DNA of 64,000 nucleotides from Molanna angustata. Lineage: Eukaryota > Arthropoda > Insecta > Trichoptera > Molannidae. The first letter of the stretch is position 1. Each line of letters begins with the position of its first letter. Below, piece by piece: positions 10,627 to 21,427 of this stretch. The stretch spans positions 19,661,678 to 19,725,677 of the forward strand of contig OY754978.1 of the NCBI GenBank assembly GCA_963576475.1. The letters run 5' to 3'. A model generated the notes under the pieces. The model did no database searches. It was not told the DNA's origin and worked only from the letters and a program-made list of their open reading frames with translations. Made by a program: the position numbers and the translations under genes.

Positions 10627-11629
10627 CATTTTTAATGGCTGGTTTTTTTTTAAATATTCTTCCTTATTGAATATTGGTATGAAAAAGGTTAGTCTAGCAC
10701 CTGGGAGTGGTTGCGTTACCAATGCGCATCTCCTTTCTATAGGTGAAAATCGCAGATTTTAGTAGCATTTTGGTCTTATTAATTTTATTTTGTGCTCTTA
10801 TACCATCCATCTTATTACAATGAAACTTGGTGATTTGTTTAGCACACATCTGGAAAGATTTCCAAAAAAAAAATCTTCCTTTTCTTTTTTAATTTTTTTT
10901 TACATATTTTAGTAAGAGTAAAAACATGATTCACAAACAAACGGATTTAATAGGTACAGATAACATAAAAATACAAATTATATTGAAATAATGTTTAAAT
11001 CTGCAATTTTCACCAATAAAGAGGATGCGCACTGGAAATCGCAACCACTCCCAGGTGCCAGACTTACCTTTTTCATCATCATCAATCGTCCTTTTCCTCA
11101 TGACTGAGGATAGCGGCTGTAGTCTGTCGCCACATGTATGGCTCGCCTCCATGCCAATCTGTTTTGGGCTGAACGCAGAGCACCAGTCACCGAAGACCCC
11201 ATTGTGGACTTAACCAAATCGCTCCATCTGGTCGGTGAGCGACCACGAGATCTCCGTCCCTCCACGCTGCCCATCACAACAAGCTTCTCGAGGCAGTCTG
11301 TTTTTCTTCTGGCAATGTGTCCTAAGAATTGAAGGATACGTCTGTAACATATCGTCGACAGACGATCTTCAATCCTTCGCTCGTCTAAAATTGACACATT
11401 GGTTCTTCTGGCTGTCCATGGGATGCGCAGCATACGCCTCCAGCACCACATTTCGAAAGCATCGATCCTCTTTCGCTCTGACTCCCTAAGTGTCCATGTT
11501 TCCACGCCATAAAGGAACATCGGGAATATCAGAGCCCTGATGAGTCTAGCCTTCGTAGTTTTCGTAATGGTCCTTTTTCATACCTGTATTCAATAAGAAA
11601 AAAATCAAAAAACCTGCCATTAAAAAATG
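10627..11629. mobile_element. Long-TIR DNA element, family A, copy 1 (split by a LINE)
   Basis: The ends are inverted repeats of roughly 145 bp. The outer part is CATTTTTAATGGC at 10627 against GCCATTAAAAAATG at 11629. The inner part is GGCACCTGGGAGTGGTTGCG-like at 10690-10715 against its complement at 11040-11062. The interior holds CTCTTATACCATCCATC. An RTE-type LINE occupies 11077-11571 inside the right arm. Without it the element is about 0.5 kb. Copy 2 at 39983-40970 has the same layout and also contains a LINE, at another site. It encodes nothing, so it is a nonautonomous DNA transposon of unknown superfamily. Confidence 0.8.
11077..11571 (-). pseudogene. RTE-type LINE C-terminal fragment inside family A element
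   Basis: The minus strand is open for 140 codons: GVETWTLRESERKRIDAFEM, then LGHIARRKTDCLEKL, RGRSPTRWSDLVKS and AQNRLAWRRAIH. This is the C-terminus of insect RTE-like endonuclease-RTs. The 3' end is a GATGAT tail. The insertion is bracketed by a 10-bp duplication CCTTTTTCAT (11067-11076 and 11572-11581), and removing one copy joins the family A arm cleanly. It is 5'-truncated with no palm catalytic motif. Confidence 0.9.
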
Positions 11630-12114
11630 ATTCATCGAAAACGTTGCTATCTCTCAGACTACTAGTATGGAGTAAAAACGATTGATCATCTGATTTCTTA
11701 TGAAGATAAACCATTGTCTATGCTTTGTGCAAGTTTAAACTTTCAATATAAGATTCGTTCTTATCCTTATTGAGACGTGATTCTGAATTGATGAGCATAG
11801 GGCATGGGAGTGAAAATTCAAATATTCAGGTAGATACCTACATTCTGCGTTATATTTTGGTCACATTATACTATACAACTTCAATACAATAAGTAGAAGT
11901 GGCTAAGGAAAGTGGTATCAGGAAAGGGAGTTAAATTAAATTAAAGTTTTCTACTACCTCCAATATTTTATTTTTTATTTATTTACCTTTTATCACACCA
12001 TATTTATAATTACAAAAATAAGTAGATTACTGCTGCCCGATTAGGTAGGATATCCTGTTCTAGAGCTAGCAGTTCTATGATCTGTTTCAATACAATACAG
12101 TACCTTATTATCAT
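11630..12114. other. Unassigned stretch
   Basis: No gene recognised. Confidence 0.4.
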
Positions 12115-12290
12115 AATTAGTCCGTGTTAGCCCTATGCAGGACATAGGCCTCCCATCTCCATCTTCATTCCTCCCGTTCTTGTGCTATTCCAGTCAACTG
12201 GGGTCCAACATATCTTTTGAAACTGTCCAGGCATCTGTTGGATGGTCGCTCTTGTCGCCTCTCGGTCCCCACCCCAGCAGGGGCCAGCAG
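12115..12290 (-). pseudogene. Possible LINE 3' coding end
   Basis: GC-richer block. The minus strand reads RRQERPSNRCLDSFKRYVG then LTGIAQERGRN, which resembles the '...DSFKRYVGPQLTGIAQER' style C-termini of endonuclease-RT elements. The match is short, so the assignment is tentative. Confidence 0.4.
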
Positions 12291-12419
12291 TGCCCATTAG
12301 AAACAAACCTAGTGTTAAAATAAATAATTCTTTTTCTCCTTGATGTAGAACATGAATATGATCTTTCTTTGAAAGTTACTCCCATGATCTGACAGTTTTG
12401 CAGCCATATTTTTAATGTT

Positions 12420-12550
12420 TCATATACGCAAGGAGAGAATGTAAGATAAAGAAGGGTATTATATGTAAAATGAAAGTGAATGCCTTGAGGTGGTTTGGAC
12501 ATATTGAAAGAATAAACGGTGGACGACTGACCAAAAATATAATATGAGCA
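12420..12550 (+). pseudogene. RTE-type LINE C-terminal scrap
   Basis: The plus strand reads KMKVNALRWFGHIERINGGR then LTKNI, the conserved 'ALRWFGH.ERM...RLTK' motif of RTE-like elements. It is related to the end of the long copy at 33706-36262. Both ends are lost. Confidence 0.7.
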
Positions 12551-12774
12551 TCTATGTATAAAAATATTCGATTTGTATACACATTGGTACAAACAAGTAA
12601 ACAAACCAAAAATGAACTTGTAATTCTGATACGGGTGAGAGGTGACATCTGTGCGAAAGCAATTAGGTACACCTCATGCATAAAGACTGTTACATTCGTT
12701 GTTTACAAGCCAATTTATTAATAGATGGCGTTACAAAAAAATCTTTATGGATGGCATGTCGTCATGAAAATTGG

Positions 12775-12924
12775 ATCGATAGGGAAATCAATAAGAATGC
12801 ATAATTGTTGAACGTTACGCAAGCGCATAAGGTGTTCACGTAAACCAGTCGATGACAGGTCGTAAGTTCTGTAGGTGTCTTGAGTTTCTGGTTGTCCTTT
12901 AACATTCCAACTTCGTCTATTGAG
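12775..12924 (-). mobile_element. Short MITE-like repeat, family D
   Basis: Contains GTTGAACGTTACGCAAGCGC, GTAAACCAGTCGATGACAG and CCAACTTCGTCTATTGAG, which match copies at 25266, 28445 and 59867 in the opposite direction. No coding sequence. Confidence 0.75.
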
Positions 12925-13074
12925 ATTTTAAAAATTTGTCATCAAATAGTTTCTACGTTTGAATAATTTCATTTTTGGTAGAATTGATGTTTTACTTTCC
13001 ATACAATATTGTTTTTTGAGCATCCAATGTTATAAGATTAATCTTTTTTTCATTTTTAAACAATCGTTTAGACT

Positions 13075-13560
13075 TGACTTTTCGAATGGCTAGGCTCTTC
13101 TTCGCCCAGGAAAGGCTGCGCCTATGGAGCTCGTTAGAGCCTTTAATTCAAACCCCGCAGCCAGTCCAACGTCTATTGCTTTGCGCCTTGGATGTCTCCC
13201 AGCTCTCCTGGATACCTGTGCAGCGGGCACTCTTCAACAATGTGGCGGATCGTTTGGAGCTCTGCGCTACAGTTACACCCCGGCGATTCTCTCTTTCTCC
13301 ATTTCCATAAAAGATGGTTGCAGCACCCCATGCCTGTTCTTATTCAGATGAGCTGCACCCAGGCTCTGCGAGGGAGGTCGAAACCAGTGACACGGATGGT
13401 GGGGTCCCGGACCAGATTATTGTTGCTCACTTCTGAGTCCGTCCATATATATAGCCCTCCATTCATTCCCAGTGTTGTAGCTTTCCTCCTCCACTCCCCA
13501 AATTGGTCTTCGGGACTTGAGTCTCATTCTTGGTGGATGTGTGATATAGGAATAAACCTA
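13075..13560 (-). pseudogene. Jockey-like LINE C-terminus with zinc-binding region
   Basis: The minus strand reads FDLPRRAWVQLIRIRTGMG, then HLLWKWRKRESPGCNC, then LQTIRHIVEECPLHRYPGE and LGDIQGAS-stop-TLDWL. This is the post-RT Cys/His region of Jockey/R1-like LINEs ('LPR..W..LNR.RTG.G.C...L.KWG...SP.C.CG...T..HI..ECP'). An in-frame stop and diverged cysteines show it is dead. A relative lies at 40137-40608. Confidence 0.8.
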
Positions 13561-13687
13561 CTCACCTATGTATGTTATGGAACATTTGATGTTGAAAACA
13601 AACTCTATTTTAAAGAATGTTTCCTTGGAACAAATACATATAATACATAAACTCATATTTAATAAATACCAGAAACTTAGCAAAAAT

Positions 13688-13775
13688 GGGAACGAAATCA
13701 ATTGAGGCAGGAATCAAACTCACGACCGTTTGATTACTAATCCATTGCGCCAGCCGTTCTGCTTCTATACCATCT
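13688..13775 (-). mobile_element. SINE family S2, head fragment
   Basis: Reverse complement of the S2 tRNA-like head (B-box region GAGTTTGATTCCTGCCTC, then GATTTCGTTC). The S2 tail is missing. Confidence 0.65.
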
Positions 13776-14022
13776 AAATAATATAAAAAAATATTGCAGG
13801 GATATGAATGGTTTTATGTATGTATGATGTATGACAATTATTGACATATCTGATACAGCGCTCTGCCCAAACATTACATAACATCACGGCAGAGTAAATA
13901 CACAGCACACTCATATTCCATGGATGGATTCGGTTCGTTTTGTGAAATGCAGGAATAAATAGCAACCGTTTCATTCAAGTGCACAATTCAAATCGTATTA
14001 TTATTCAAAATACGCCCGTGTC

Positions 14023-14023
<1 letters not shown>

Positions 14024-14056
<33 letters not shown>
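14024..14056. repeat. (GA)n microsatellite
   Basis: Uninterrupted GA tract of about 16 units. Confidence 0.95.
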
Positions 14057-14059
<3 letters not shown>

Positions 14060-14334
14060 GTTGCGTCCATTTTTATGTTTTGAATGTTATGTTCTGGAAT
14101 AAAAAAGATTTATAGCCAATCCTGTAGGTACTTTAACGTATTCGTACTTGCTTCCACAGACTTAAATGTATTGTTTTATTGAACTCTTTGAATGCATAAT
14201 ATTGTACGTTTTATTTCTGACAATTCGATATTTTTATCAGTCAAAAAATTTTTTGGAGATAAACTACCAGATAAGCATCTGACGTATGTCTGTATGTCTA
14301 AAAAATATGGTCTGGAAATATATATGTCACCTTA

Positions 14335-14622
14335 AATAGCAATAGGTCTGTTGCTGCTGTGTTGGGTTAATGGGTTGCTTGCCACCAGCCTGTGTGTGAT
14401 GATTTGTGTTATATATGAATGTTTTGTTGTATGTTTTTGAGTGTTTTTGTTTTGTGATTTTATGTTTGTATAATTTAAATATGTAAGTTTGCTTCTCCCG
14501 ACACAGGACATTCCTAGTGGGAGAGGCCAAAGTTAATATGAAATGTTTTTTGTTTTTTTTTTTATAATGATGTTATTATTGCTTTCTTTCTGTTATGTTC
14601 AAATAAATAAATAAATAAACAT
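14335..14622 (+). mobile_element. Probable LINE 3' untranslated end with AAAT tail
   Basis: Non-coding, T/G-rich, ending in an (AAAT)n tail at 14604-14622. It contains the complementary words CTCCC and GGGAG 20 bp apart (14495-14525), a hairpin. The assignment rests on the tail and style of sequence, without a sister copy here. Confidence 0.4.
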
Positions 14623-14627
14623 TAAAA

Positions 14628-14870
14628 TATAAGACATGCGTGCGAACGATCATGACGTATGCTGTGGTAATGCTAGCAGACACTGTACGAACCAATGGAC
14701 TCCTGAGTACAACGAAAATGAAGGTTCTAAGGTCAATCGCTGGAAAAACTTTCGGAAATCGTGTTCGGAATGTTGAAGTAAGAAAAACATGTGGAATAGA
14801 GGACATTGTTTGCTGGGTGGAGTAGATCCAGAAGATATTGCAGTGACCACGTTGCCAGAATGGACAGTGG
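14628..14870 (+). pseudogene. RTE-like LINE C-terminal fragment
   Basis: The plus strand reads STTKMKVLRSIAGKTFGNRV then RNVEVRKTCGIEDIVCWV. It is closely comparable to the minus-strand fragment at 43765-44190 (MKILRCIAGKIIRDRVRNTD). This is the region after the palm domain; the frame fails beyond it. A 25-bp word at about 14929-14953 (CAGTTGGATCTCATGTG...) recurs at 55508-55533, probably shared 3' sequence. Confidence 0.7.
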
Positions 14871-14959
14871 TTTTAAGGGTTTATTGTTTGGTAGGTATTC
14901 TTCAACTATACATACTAACGCCATCGACAGTTGGATCTCATGTGTTACATACACAATAT

Positions 14960-15724
14960 TTGATGACTAAAGGTTTATAACTTACGTGTGCTAAATAATA
15001 AAAAGCAAATGATTTAATTCATATAAGAGAGTTATCTGAGATAATATAAAAATATGAAAAAATATCTTTCAAGAGAACTTTTTTGCTTGAATTGTATGGT
15101 AGTAGGTAATGTTTCGAGTATTTGATAGTACTTATTTTGAATAGAAATGATGATTTGAAAGTATGTAGGTACATTGTACAATATAACATTATCATACCTA
15201 CTTAACAAGCAAAATAATGGAAATAGGTCTAAATTATATTACATTCTTATGTGAAGTCATAAACATCATATCGCTCAGAACACGTGTAATTCTTGGTATT
15301 GTAATGAAATATGTCACAGCGGGACTCAATTTGGATGGAGTTGAATATAAATCTTACCCTCTTATTCATTATTACATACATGCTTACGTATTTATATTCT
15401 GAATCTCAAATAAGAGCATTTGATACATAATGTAGATTTATGAAGCCATGTCAGTAATAACCTAGTACATAAATACGTAAAAACTTACATATAATTTCAG
15501 TGTATAAAACTAATGCGTACCTAATGTTGAACCGTCAGAAATACCTATCGGAAAATATAATTGAATTGGATTGTTTTATTCATTACAATAAATAACGGTA
15601 TTTTAAACCACGAATGAATTTATATTCCTTACTCCATGGAGATGACTGATGTTGAAGTGACCGTTTTTTCCTCAGGGCGGGCGCACAGCGATCGTTTCCA
15701 AATACCTCATCTCAACAATAATAT
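14960..15724. other. Unassigned stretch
   Basis: No gene recognised. The 15217-15402 frame shows no motif. Confidence 0.4.
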
Positions 15725-15925
15725 TTATTACCCTCTGTGCCTGTGCATGGTTGCTGGAAGAGAAGAGGTGACCGCAAATATTGTTCTGGGTGACACCACG
15801 ATAAAGCAAGTCACATAATTTGCATATCCGGGCAGCATAATATCTGAACATGGCCGCTCAAAGGCATAAGTAGAGTTCAACAGACTAGAGTTGCTTCCAA
15901 CAAAAAACTGATATAGGTATTAATT
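15725..15925 (+). pseudogene. LINE palm/thumb fragment
   Basis: The plus strand reads VLGDTTIKQVT, stop, FAYPGSIISEHGRS, then EFNRLELL. This matches the segment after the catalytic motif in RTE-like RTs ('..V..F.YLGS.IS.DGR...EI..RI..A...F..L..LL'). A stop interrupts it, and upstream motifs are absent. Confidence 0.6.
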
Positions 15926-16604
15926 TCCTAAAATTATGGCAGCGAAACGTGGACTATCAACCGGAGAGAATCTGGGGCCATTGGTCAAAACAAATTCAAA
16001 TCGACGTAGTACTGAGCAGAGTCGGAGAAATAAGACAACTCCTAGAGGATTGGCCATCAACGATCCAAATGGATTGACCATAACATCAGGTATCTGGATC
16101 TGCTTGTTACTATTGCCGAAGGAATGACGGCGAGAAGTTAATATATAGTTGCCCTAGAGACAGTTGTATGAACCAATAGATGAAGAGGCTGGCGGACAAC
16201 AGTTATATGTGGAGAGATGAAGTACAAACCAATACTAGGATTGTGACCATGAAGAACCCTCTATATTATGTTAACCCTCTTTTTCACTCATATTTATATC
16301 ATTTTTTAATTTGCGTATAGTACAATAATAATAACATATTCGACATCAACAAATCAATAGACATAAAAACAGTAGGTACCTACACAATAAAAAACAACAA
16401 ATTGCCCTTTACCGTAGTGCAAGCACCCATGTGTAAAGGAGACATTTAAAACAAAACAAAAATATTTACAAAATTACTCTATATGTACAAAATTAAGTGA
16501 ATCAGGCAATATTTGATATGTATTATTTTTCTTATTATCAAATACAGTTACCAGTCTCAAATTTGTTTCAAGTTTTATCAAGTCTCGGTATCAATTTTCA
16601 CAAT
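15926..16604. other. Unassigned stretch
   Basis: No gene recognised. It may hold further decayed LINE sequence downstream of 15925, but I cannot align it to anything. Confidence 0.35.
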
Positions 16605-16785
16605 ATATTTTCGACCGCCGCCCGGCCGGCGTCCTAGGTTCGATTCGCAGCAGAGGAGAAATTTATTTCTCATGCAAATATTGCTTCTCTGGGCTGGAAA
16701 CACTGGTAAGTTGGAAGAAATTGCCATAGGCAATAAACTCGCCACTTGTGCAGGTTGCAAGGAAGTGTTTATTATTATTTTACGT
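16605..16785 (+). mobile_element. tRNA-derived SINE, family S3
   Basis: A B-box-like GGTTCGATTCGC is followed by AGCAGAGGAGAAATTTATTT, CTTCTCTGGGCTGGAAACAC, GGAAGAAATTGCCATAGGC and a TTATTATT tail. The same order occurs in reverse at 23621-23829, where the head is complete. Here the 5' half of the tRNA-like head is lost or diverged. Confidence 0.75.
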
Positions 16786-17580
16786 CTCAAAAACCCAAAC
16801 CCAAGCCTGTCTAATTTCTGCGAAGAGAAACCCCAATGAATTGCAAGTGTCTTTCAACGGAAGCACCCTACCTAACAGCAGCTCTATCGACCTGCTTGGA
16901 GTATCTATAACGAACCAATTACACTACAAGGGCTCCATCGAAGCTAAGGTGAAACTCGCCTCCAAAAAATTGAGCGTACTATATAGAGCGCGCAGATATT
17001 TTACTAAGACCCAGATCTGTATACTCTACAAAGCGCAAATACGCCCAATTATTGAATATGGCAGTCACCTCTGGAGTGGCGCCCCCCAATACCTACTGAA
17101 TACCCTCGACGCTGTCCAAAGGCGTGCTATACGTCTGATTGATGATCCATCACTGACTGATGGATTGCAATCACTAGAACACAGACGCAGAGTCGGTATT
17201 TTAAGTTTATTCTATAGATACTACCACGGGAATTGCTCAGAAGAACTTGCATCTTTGGTCCCTCCTCCACCCACTCGCAACAGAGTCACTCGCTTCACTC
17301 AATCGCAGCATCCATTCACAGTGGACCTTCAACATATACGAACAAGTCGCTTCTCGAACTCCTTTATTAACACAGCAGCCCGACTGTGGAACGATCTTCC
17401 GAATTCTGTGTTTCCATCTTCGTACAACCCGGGTCTTTTTAAAATCCGAATTAATAAACTCTTCTCTAGATTGCAAACCCCTCCCAACGCTACGTAGTGC
17501 GCTTCTTCGGAAGAGTAAAATGGACCCAAATCCTAATAGCTGGCGTCCCCTACGTAGACATGTTAAAAAAAAAAAAAAAA
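16786..17580 (+). pseudogene. Jockey/CR1-type LINE, RT C-terminal third with poly(A)
   Basis: This is the best preserved polymerase piece: about 230 codons without a stop. Motifs in order: SIDLLGVSITNQLHYKGSIE (after the palm), KASKKLSV-like ASKKLSVLYRARRYFT, LYKAQIRPIIEYGSHLWSGA, LDAVQRRAIRLIDDPSL, RRRVGILSLFYRYYHG, TARLWNDLPNSVFP, FKIRINKLFSRLQ. The stop is followed by about 70 bp and a poly(A) run at 17566-17580. It is 5'-truncated, so the catalytic palm and endonuclease are missing and it cannot move by itself. Its 3' end is almost identical to the insertion at 6794-7015. The 5' edge abuts the S3 SINE. Confidence 0.9.
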
Positions 17581-18560
17581 TTATATGTTTTCTTTTAAAG
17601 TCGTTTTTAGGTGCCGTAAAATTCGAGTCACAATATAAAATAATTATCAGCTACTTCAGAACAGGTTCTTAACCTGGTGAAGCAGTAGTTCTTAAGTATC
17701 TTTTTTGTAAAAAAATATTATTTCTCATGTTACAAAAAAAATCCCACAGTTCAAAAATAAAGTTCACCTATTCTGAATGTTACATTTTAAAATGAGATTA
17801 GTGTGTGGGGATACACGCATGTGTCGTGCTTCCATTTTATTAAACTGAAGTGTTCATTATTATTATTATTGAACCACACCACCCCATTGTAGGAGTTTCT
17901 TTGATATTTATATATTTTTTTCTGCTGTACTTCCTAGTTTATACCTATACTGATTTTAAAAGTTACGAAAATTTTACATCAGAAGTTTGATACATTTTTT
18001 GCCTTGATTCATTATTTGCAATCACATCTTTACATTATCAAAATTAACAGATTATATTGTTTGTGGTCAATTTGACACAGAGATTTTCTTTTGTGTAAAG
18101 TTTTTTTTAAAACCATCTATATGTTGTAATAGAAACACTACTTCACTATGTTTAGATGATACTTCATGTTTTTTCGATAAATATATTTCATAGTTCCATT
18201 TACATGCTTCTCGAAGTATCTCTCAAAACATTATCCATCTATAAATGTGAAATCGAGTAGGTTCCTAATACCAACCCTCCTTTACTGATGCGATTTCCAT
18301 ATTCTCGGTTCATCTCGCTTTATTCCATTGCGATTTATTTGTCTGTTTTCAAAAACTATATTTGGATGTTTTTGAAAGTTTTTGAAATAATATAATCTCT
18401 ACCGAATTATTTTCGAGCACATAAAACCCGAGTTTCTCGAATTTCGTATAACCAATGACTCCAATCTTTCATTTTAATTCGTTCCTCGGGACTATTTTTA
18501 CTTTTATCGAATTCCGATTTCTTGTGATAAGTATCAAATCGGGGAAACAAAATCAACTTA
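17581..18560. other. Unassigned stretch with repeat pair E (17745-17850)
   Basis: No gene. The block at 17745-17850 (GTTCACC, ATTCTGAATGT, GTGTGGGGATACACGCAT, GTCGTGCTTCC) recurs at 24340-24445, so it is an interspersed repeat of unknown class. Confidence 0.5.
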
Positions 18561-18885
18561 TCATTATGATAAAGAATGTATTTGTAAAATAACATTCATT
18601 AAGGTGCCAAATCATGTCACATCTCCGCAGCTTACTAAATTTATTTAGTAAGCGTCATTGTCATTATCATATCATTATGATAAAGAATGTATTTGTAAAA
18701 TAACATTCATTAAGGTGCCAAATCAAGTCACATCTCCGCAGCTTACTACATTTATTTAGTAAGCGTCATTGTCATTATCATATCATTATGATAAAGAATG
18801 TATTTGTAAAATAAAATTCATTAAGGTGCCAAATCATGTCACATTTCCGCAGCTTATTAAATTTATTTAGTAAGCGTCGTTTATT
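18561..18885 (+). repeat. 111-bp tandem repeat, three units
   Basis: The units begin at 18561, 18672 and 18783, an exact 111-bp period, and the third is slightly shorter. They differ by only a few bases. Each unit carries a perfect hairpin: GCTTACTAAA, TTTA, TTTAGTAAGC (a T/C change in unit 3). It is a local tandem duplication or the edge of a satellite. Confidence 0.95.
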
Positions 18886-19787
18886 CATTATTATTTATAA
18901 AAATTTACATGTAGGTGAACATTTGTAACAAATATTATATTAATTTCATCATGGCATAGGTATATATAAATGTAAGATAACCAGTAATACGTGTTTTAGT
19001 ATGCAATATCATATAAAAAGAAGCACGAGTATTAGTCTTACGTGCTAGATATAAGTATTGAAATATCCATTATGAGGAATCATATTGATAATTTATCTAT
19101 TTTTTTTTATTTATTTCTATACAGTATATATGAGATACAAAATATCTCAAGTTAATATAAGCTAATTCATACATAGTTAACATACAAAGTAAATATAAGT
19201 TATTTCATTTCAATAAATATCAATTTACCACTTCACTGGTGCTTACATAGTTTAAGCCATATCTTTTTGTTTGTATCTTTGTTACTAGCCCCCTCACTAG
19301 GCATAGCCTGTGCTAAGGTGAGCTAGTTTTATGTTATTGTCTATTACGTTGTTTATTTATAGATACATATAATATATGCACATGTACATACATACGCTAC
19401 GCATTCAAACGTATGCATCTTTCCTTCTAAATACAATATTCCATTTTGAGTCATGCACACACAACGAAAATTGTTGAAATAAATTATTTGTTTCACTTTT
19501 TTTCAATTGATTATAATCTATAATATTGATTTTTCTTTCGCTCCCTTAAGTTAAATAATATTATGGTTTTTACTATTTTTTCCAATTGAAAAGGCCTTCA
19601 CCAGGCGAAACGGTTGACCTAGATAGCAATAAAATAATTTTCGAAGAAAAACAATGTTTAATTTGTATAATATAATGGTTTTTAATAAATCTCACGGAAT
19701 ACATGAAATCGATGTAGGTATAGACAAGTGAGCCAACGTGGCTTAGATCTATTAAGTAGTATGTTTAATTGTAATGTCAGATTTATT
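18886..19787. other. Unassigned AT-rich stretch
   Basis: No gene. At about 19290-19330 a CTCAC ... GTGAG pair could form a hairpin like those in LINE 3' ends. Confidence 0.35.
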
Positions 19788-19935
19788 TCATGGCTCAGTT
19801 AGTTGGATATCTGATCACTGTGCCAAAGGTTACACGTTCGATTCCCTGTAAGGACACACTTTTTTCCTGTGTTTACAGCCTGGATTTGTGAAAAGATTTC
19901 AATTATGGGTGTGTTTCATTAATATTGAAGATAGT
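19788..19935 (+). mobile_element. SINE family S1, diverged copy
   Basis: TGGCTCAGTTAGTTGGAT (A-box region), CACGTTCGATTCCCTG (B-box region), then CAGCCTGGATTTGTGA and ATTATGGGTGTGTTTC. The order is as in 4908-5120 but clearly diverged. Confidence 0.65.
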
Positions 19936-20572
19936 GTAGATAAATATGTTAGTTGGCGGAGAATAAATGCAATGATAATGATTCTCGTCGAAAGAGTTCT
20001 CGTCACGGTAACTTTTTTATTAATAGGAAATCCATAATAAAAAATCTCCCGCTATAGTTATCTAAATCGATCGACATATTGGAATGCAGATAGTCAATTT
20101 TGATTCTAGCTCACGTGGCCCATCGCCGAGATGGCAAAACGATTCGGGCGAAAGATAATTGGCCCATTCTAATCGCCGTATCCGAGAGTTTCAAATACGG
20201 GACAAACAATGGGAATGTGAGCACGACAGGCGCGAGACATTGTTAAGCCATTATGATCTCTTGCATGAGTGCACCCAAGTATTACATCTGTATGCATCGT
20301 CAGACTCGAATAATGATGTCAGATTTACACTACTTACTCACTATGTATGTACCAAGTCTATACAAATATGAAGGGTTTTAATATGACAGGAAGGCCAGTA
20401 TATAGCACTCAAATATAATAAATGAACATAATACTTTAAAAAATATTAATATATTTAAAACATGCGTATAACGTATAAATCAAATAATAAAAGATATAAG
20501 TATATCTATGTTTTGTTTTAATGTATAGGTACTTACGTGTCTAAAGCAGGGCTCCAATTGCTGTATGAATAA
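19936..20572. other. Unassigned stretch
   Basis: A 70-codon plus frame (20159-20371) is locally less AT-rich but shows no recognisable motif. I do not call it a gene. Confidence 0.35.
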
Positions 20573-21090
20573 ACGAGTTGGTTGTAGCCAACGCTAAACT
20601 CCTCACTAACAAGTCATTCTATGAAGTATTCAAATTTTGTATGGAAAATATTCAGCATTTTCTTGAAATGAGTTTGTTAATTTTTTTTTTATTTAAATAT
20701 TTCATTACGAAAACTTGATAACTCTTCAATGCCATTTTATGAAAATGATGAGCCTTTTTACCAATCTGATAATAAAAATTTCAAATATTAAGTTTCCTGA
20801 GCTTTGGGCCACTTTGAAATATTTGACAGTTAAAACAATTGCGAAGCACTATTCAGGTATCCTTCAAAATCTTATGGAGTCAACATATTCGCAAAATTTG
20901 AAAATAATCTAATGAGGACTTTAGTCTATAATCGATAAAGTAAAATAAACACGCCGCACATAGCACACACACAGATACATTGTGATGAAACTTTCAGAAT
21001 ACAATCTCAGCATGATACTAGTTGATAGTCTACAATAAAAAAAAATACCCTTAAAAATTGCGAAATCATAACTGTGGGTTAGTGAGTAGT
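20573..21090 (+). mobile_element. MITE family B, copy 1
   Basis: A block of about 520 bp repeated at 57633-58186 and, interrupted, at 46541-48192. Shared words include GTAGCCAACGCTAAACTCC, GAAATGAGTTTGTTAA, TTTCCTGAGCTT, TCTATAATCGATAAAGTAAA and CATGATACTAGTTGATA. The ends carry inverted CTCCTCACTAAC / GTTAGTGAG(GAG). No protein is encoded. Confidence 0.85.
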
Positions 21091-21169
21091 TAAAATAACA
21101 AGTACCTAAATCTTCATAGATTTGTCCCGTGAAACAAGCTAAGTAATGTTTGTACTATAGGCTAATGAA

Positions 21170-21427
21170 ACGCTTTAGGTTGGACTCTTAGGGGTATTGG
21201 TATGAAATATGCTTGGTAGAAGTTCCTTGTTTCGCCCGATGAGCAGCCGATCGAATAGCCAGGGATGAATAGGGCTATGAATTCTGAAACGTTTCCAAAG
21301 GAGTGGGGTAGGAGACTGCAAAACTCTATCTATAGGTGAATGAAATTGATCATGACAGGATTCGAACCCTGGTCTACTGGATTGATAGACCAACCCACTA
21401 CCTCTCTGCCACCTATCCATCATGCCT
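21170..21427 (-). mobile_element. tRNA-derived SINE, S2-related head with a different body
   Basis: On the minus strand the head reads GATGGATAGGTGGCAGAGAG, then CAGGGTTCGAATCCTGTC (B box), then ATTTCATTCACCTAT, as in S2. The following about 170 bp are unrelated to S2 (CCACTCCTTTGGAAACG, TCGGGCGAAACAAGG). It is a separate SINE family or a chimera sharing the head. Confidence 0.65.

Noticed and set aside
11098..11520. 140-codon frame as a host gene
   Set aside because: It has the motifs of an endonuclease-RT C-terminus, a 3' tail and a 10-bp target duplication, so it is a retrotransposed fragment.
13192..13650. 152-codon plus-strand frame
   Set aside because: It is antisense to a recognisable LINE C-terminus on the minus strand.
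18561..18885. Tandem repeats as a CRISPR array
   Set aside because: Units are contiguous 111-bp copies without unique spacers, and the context is eukaryotic.
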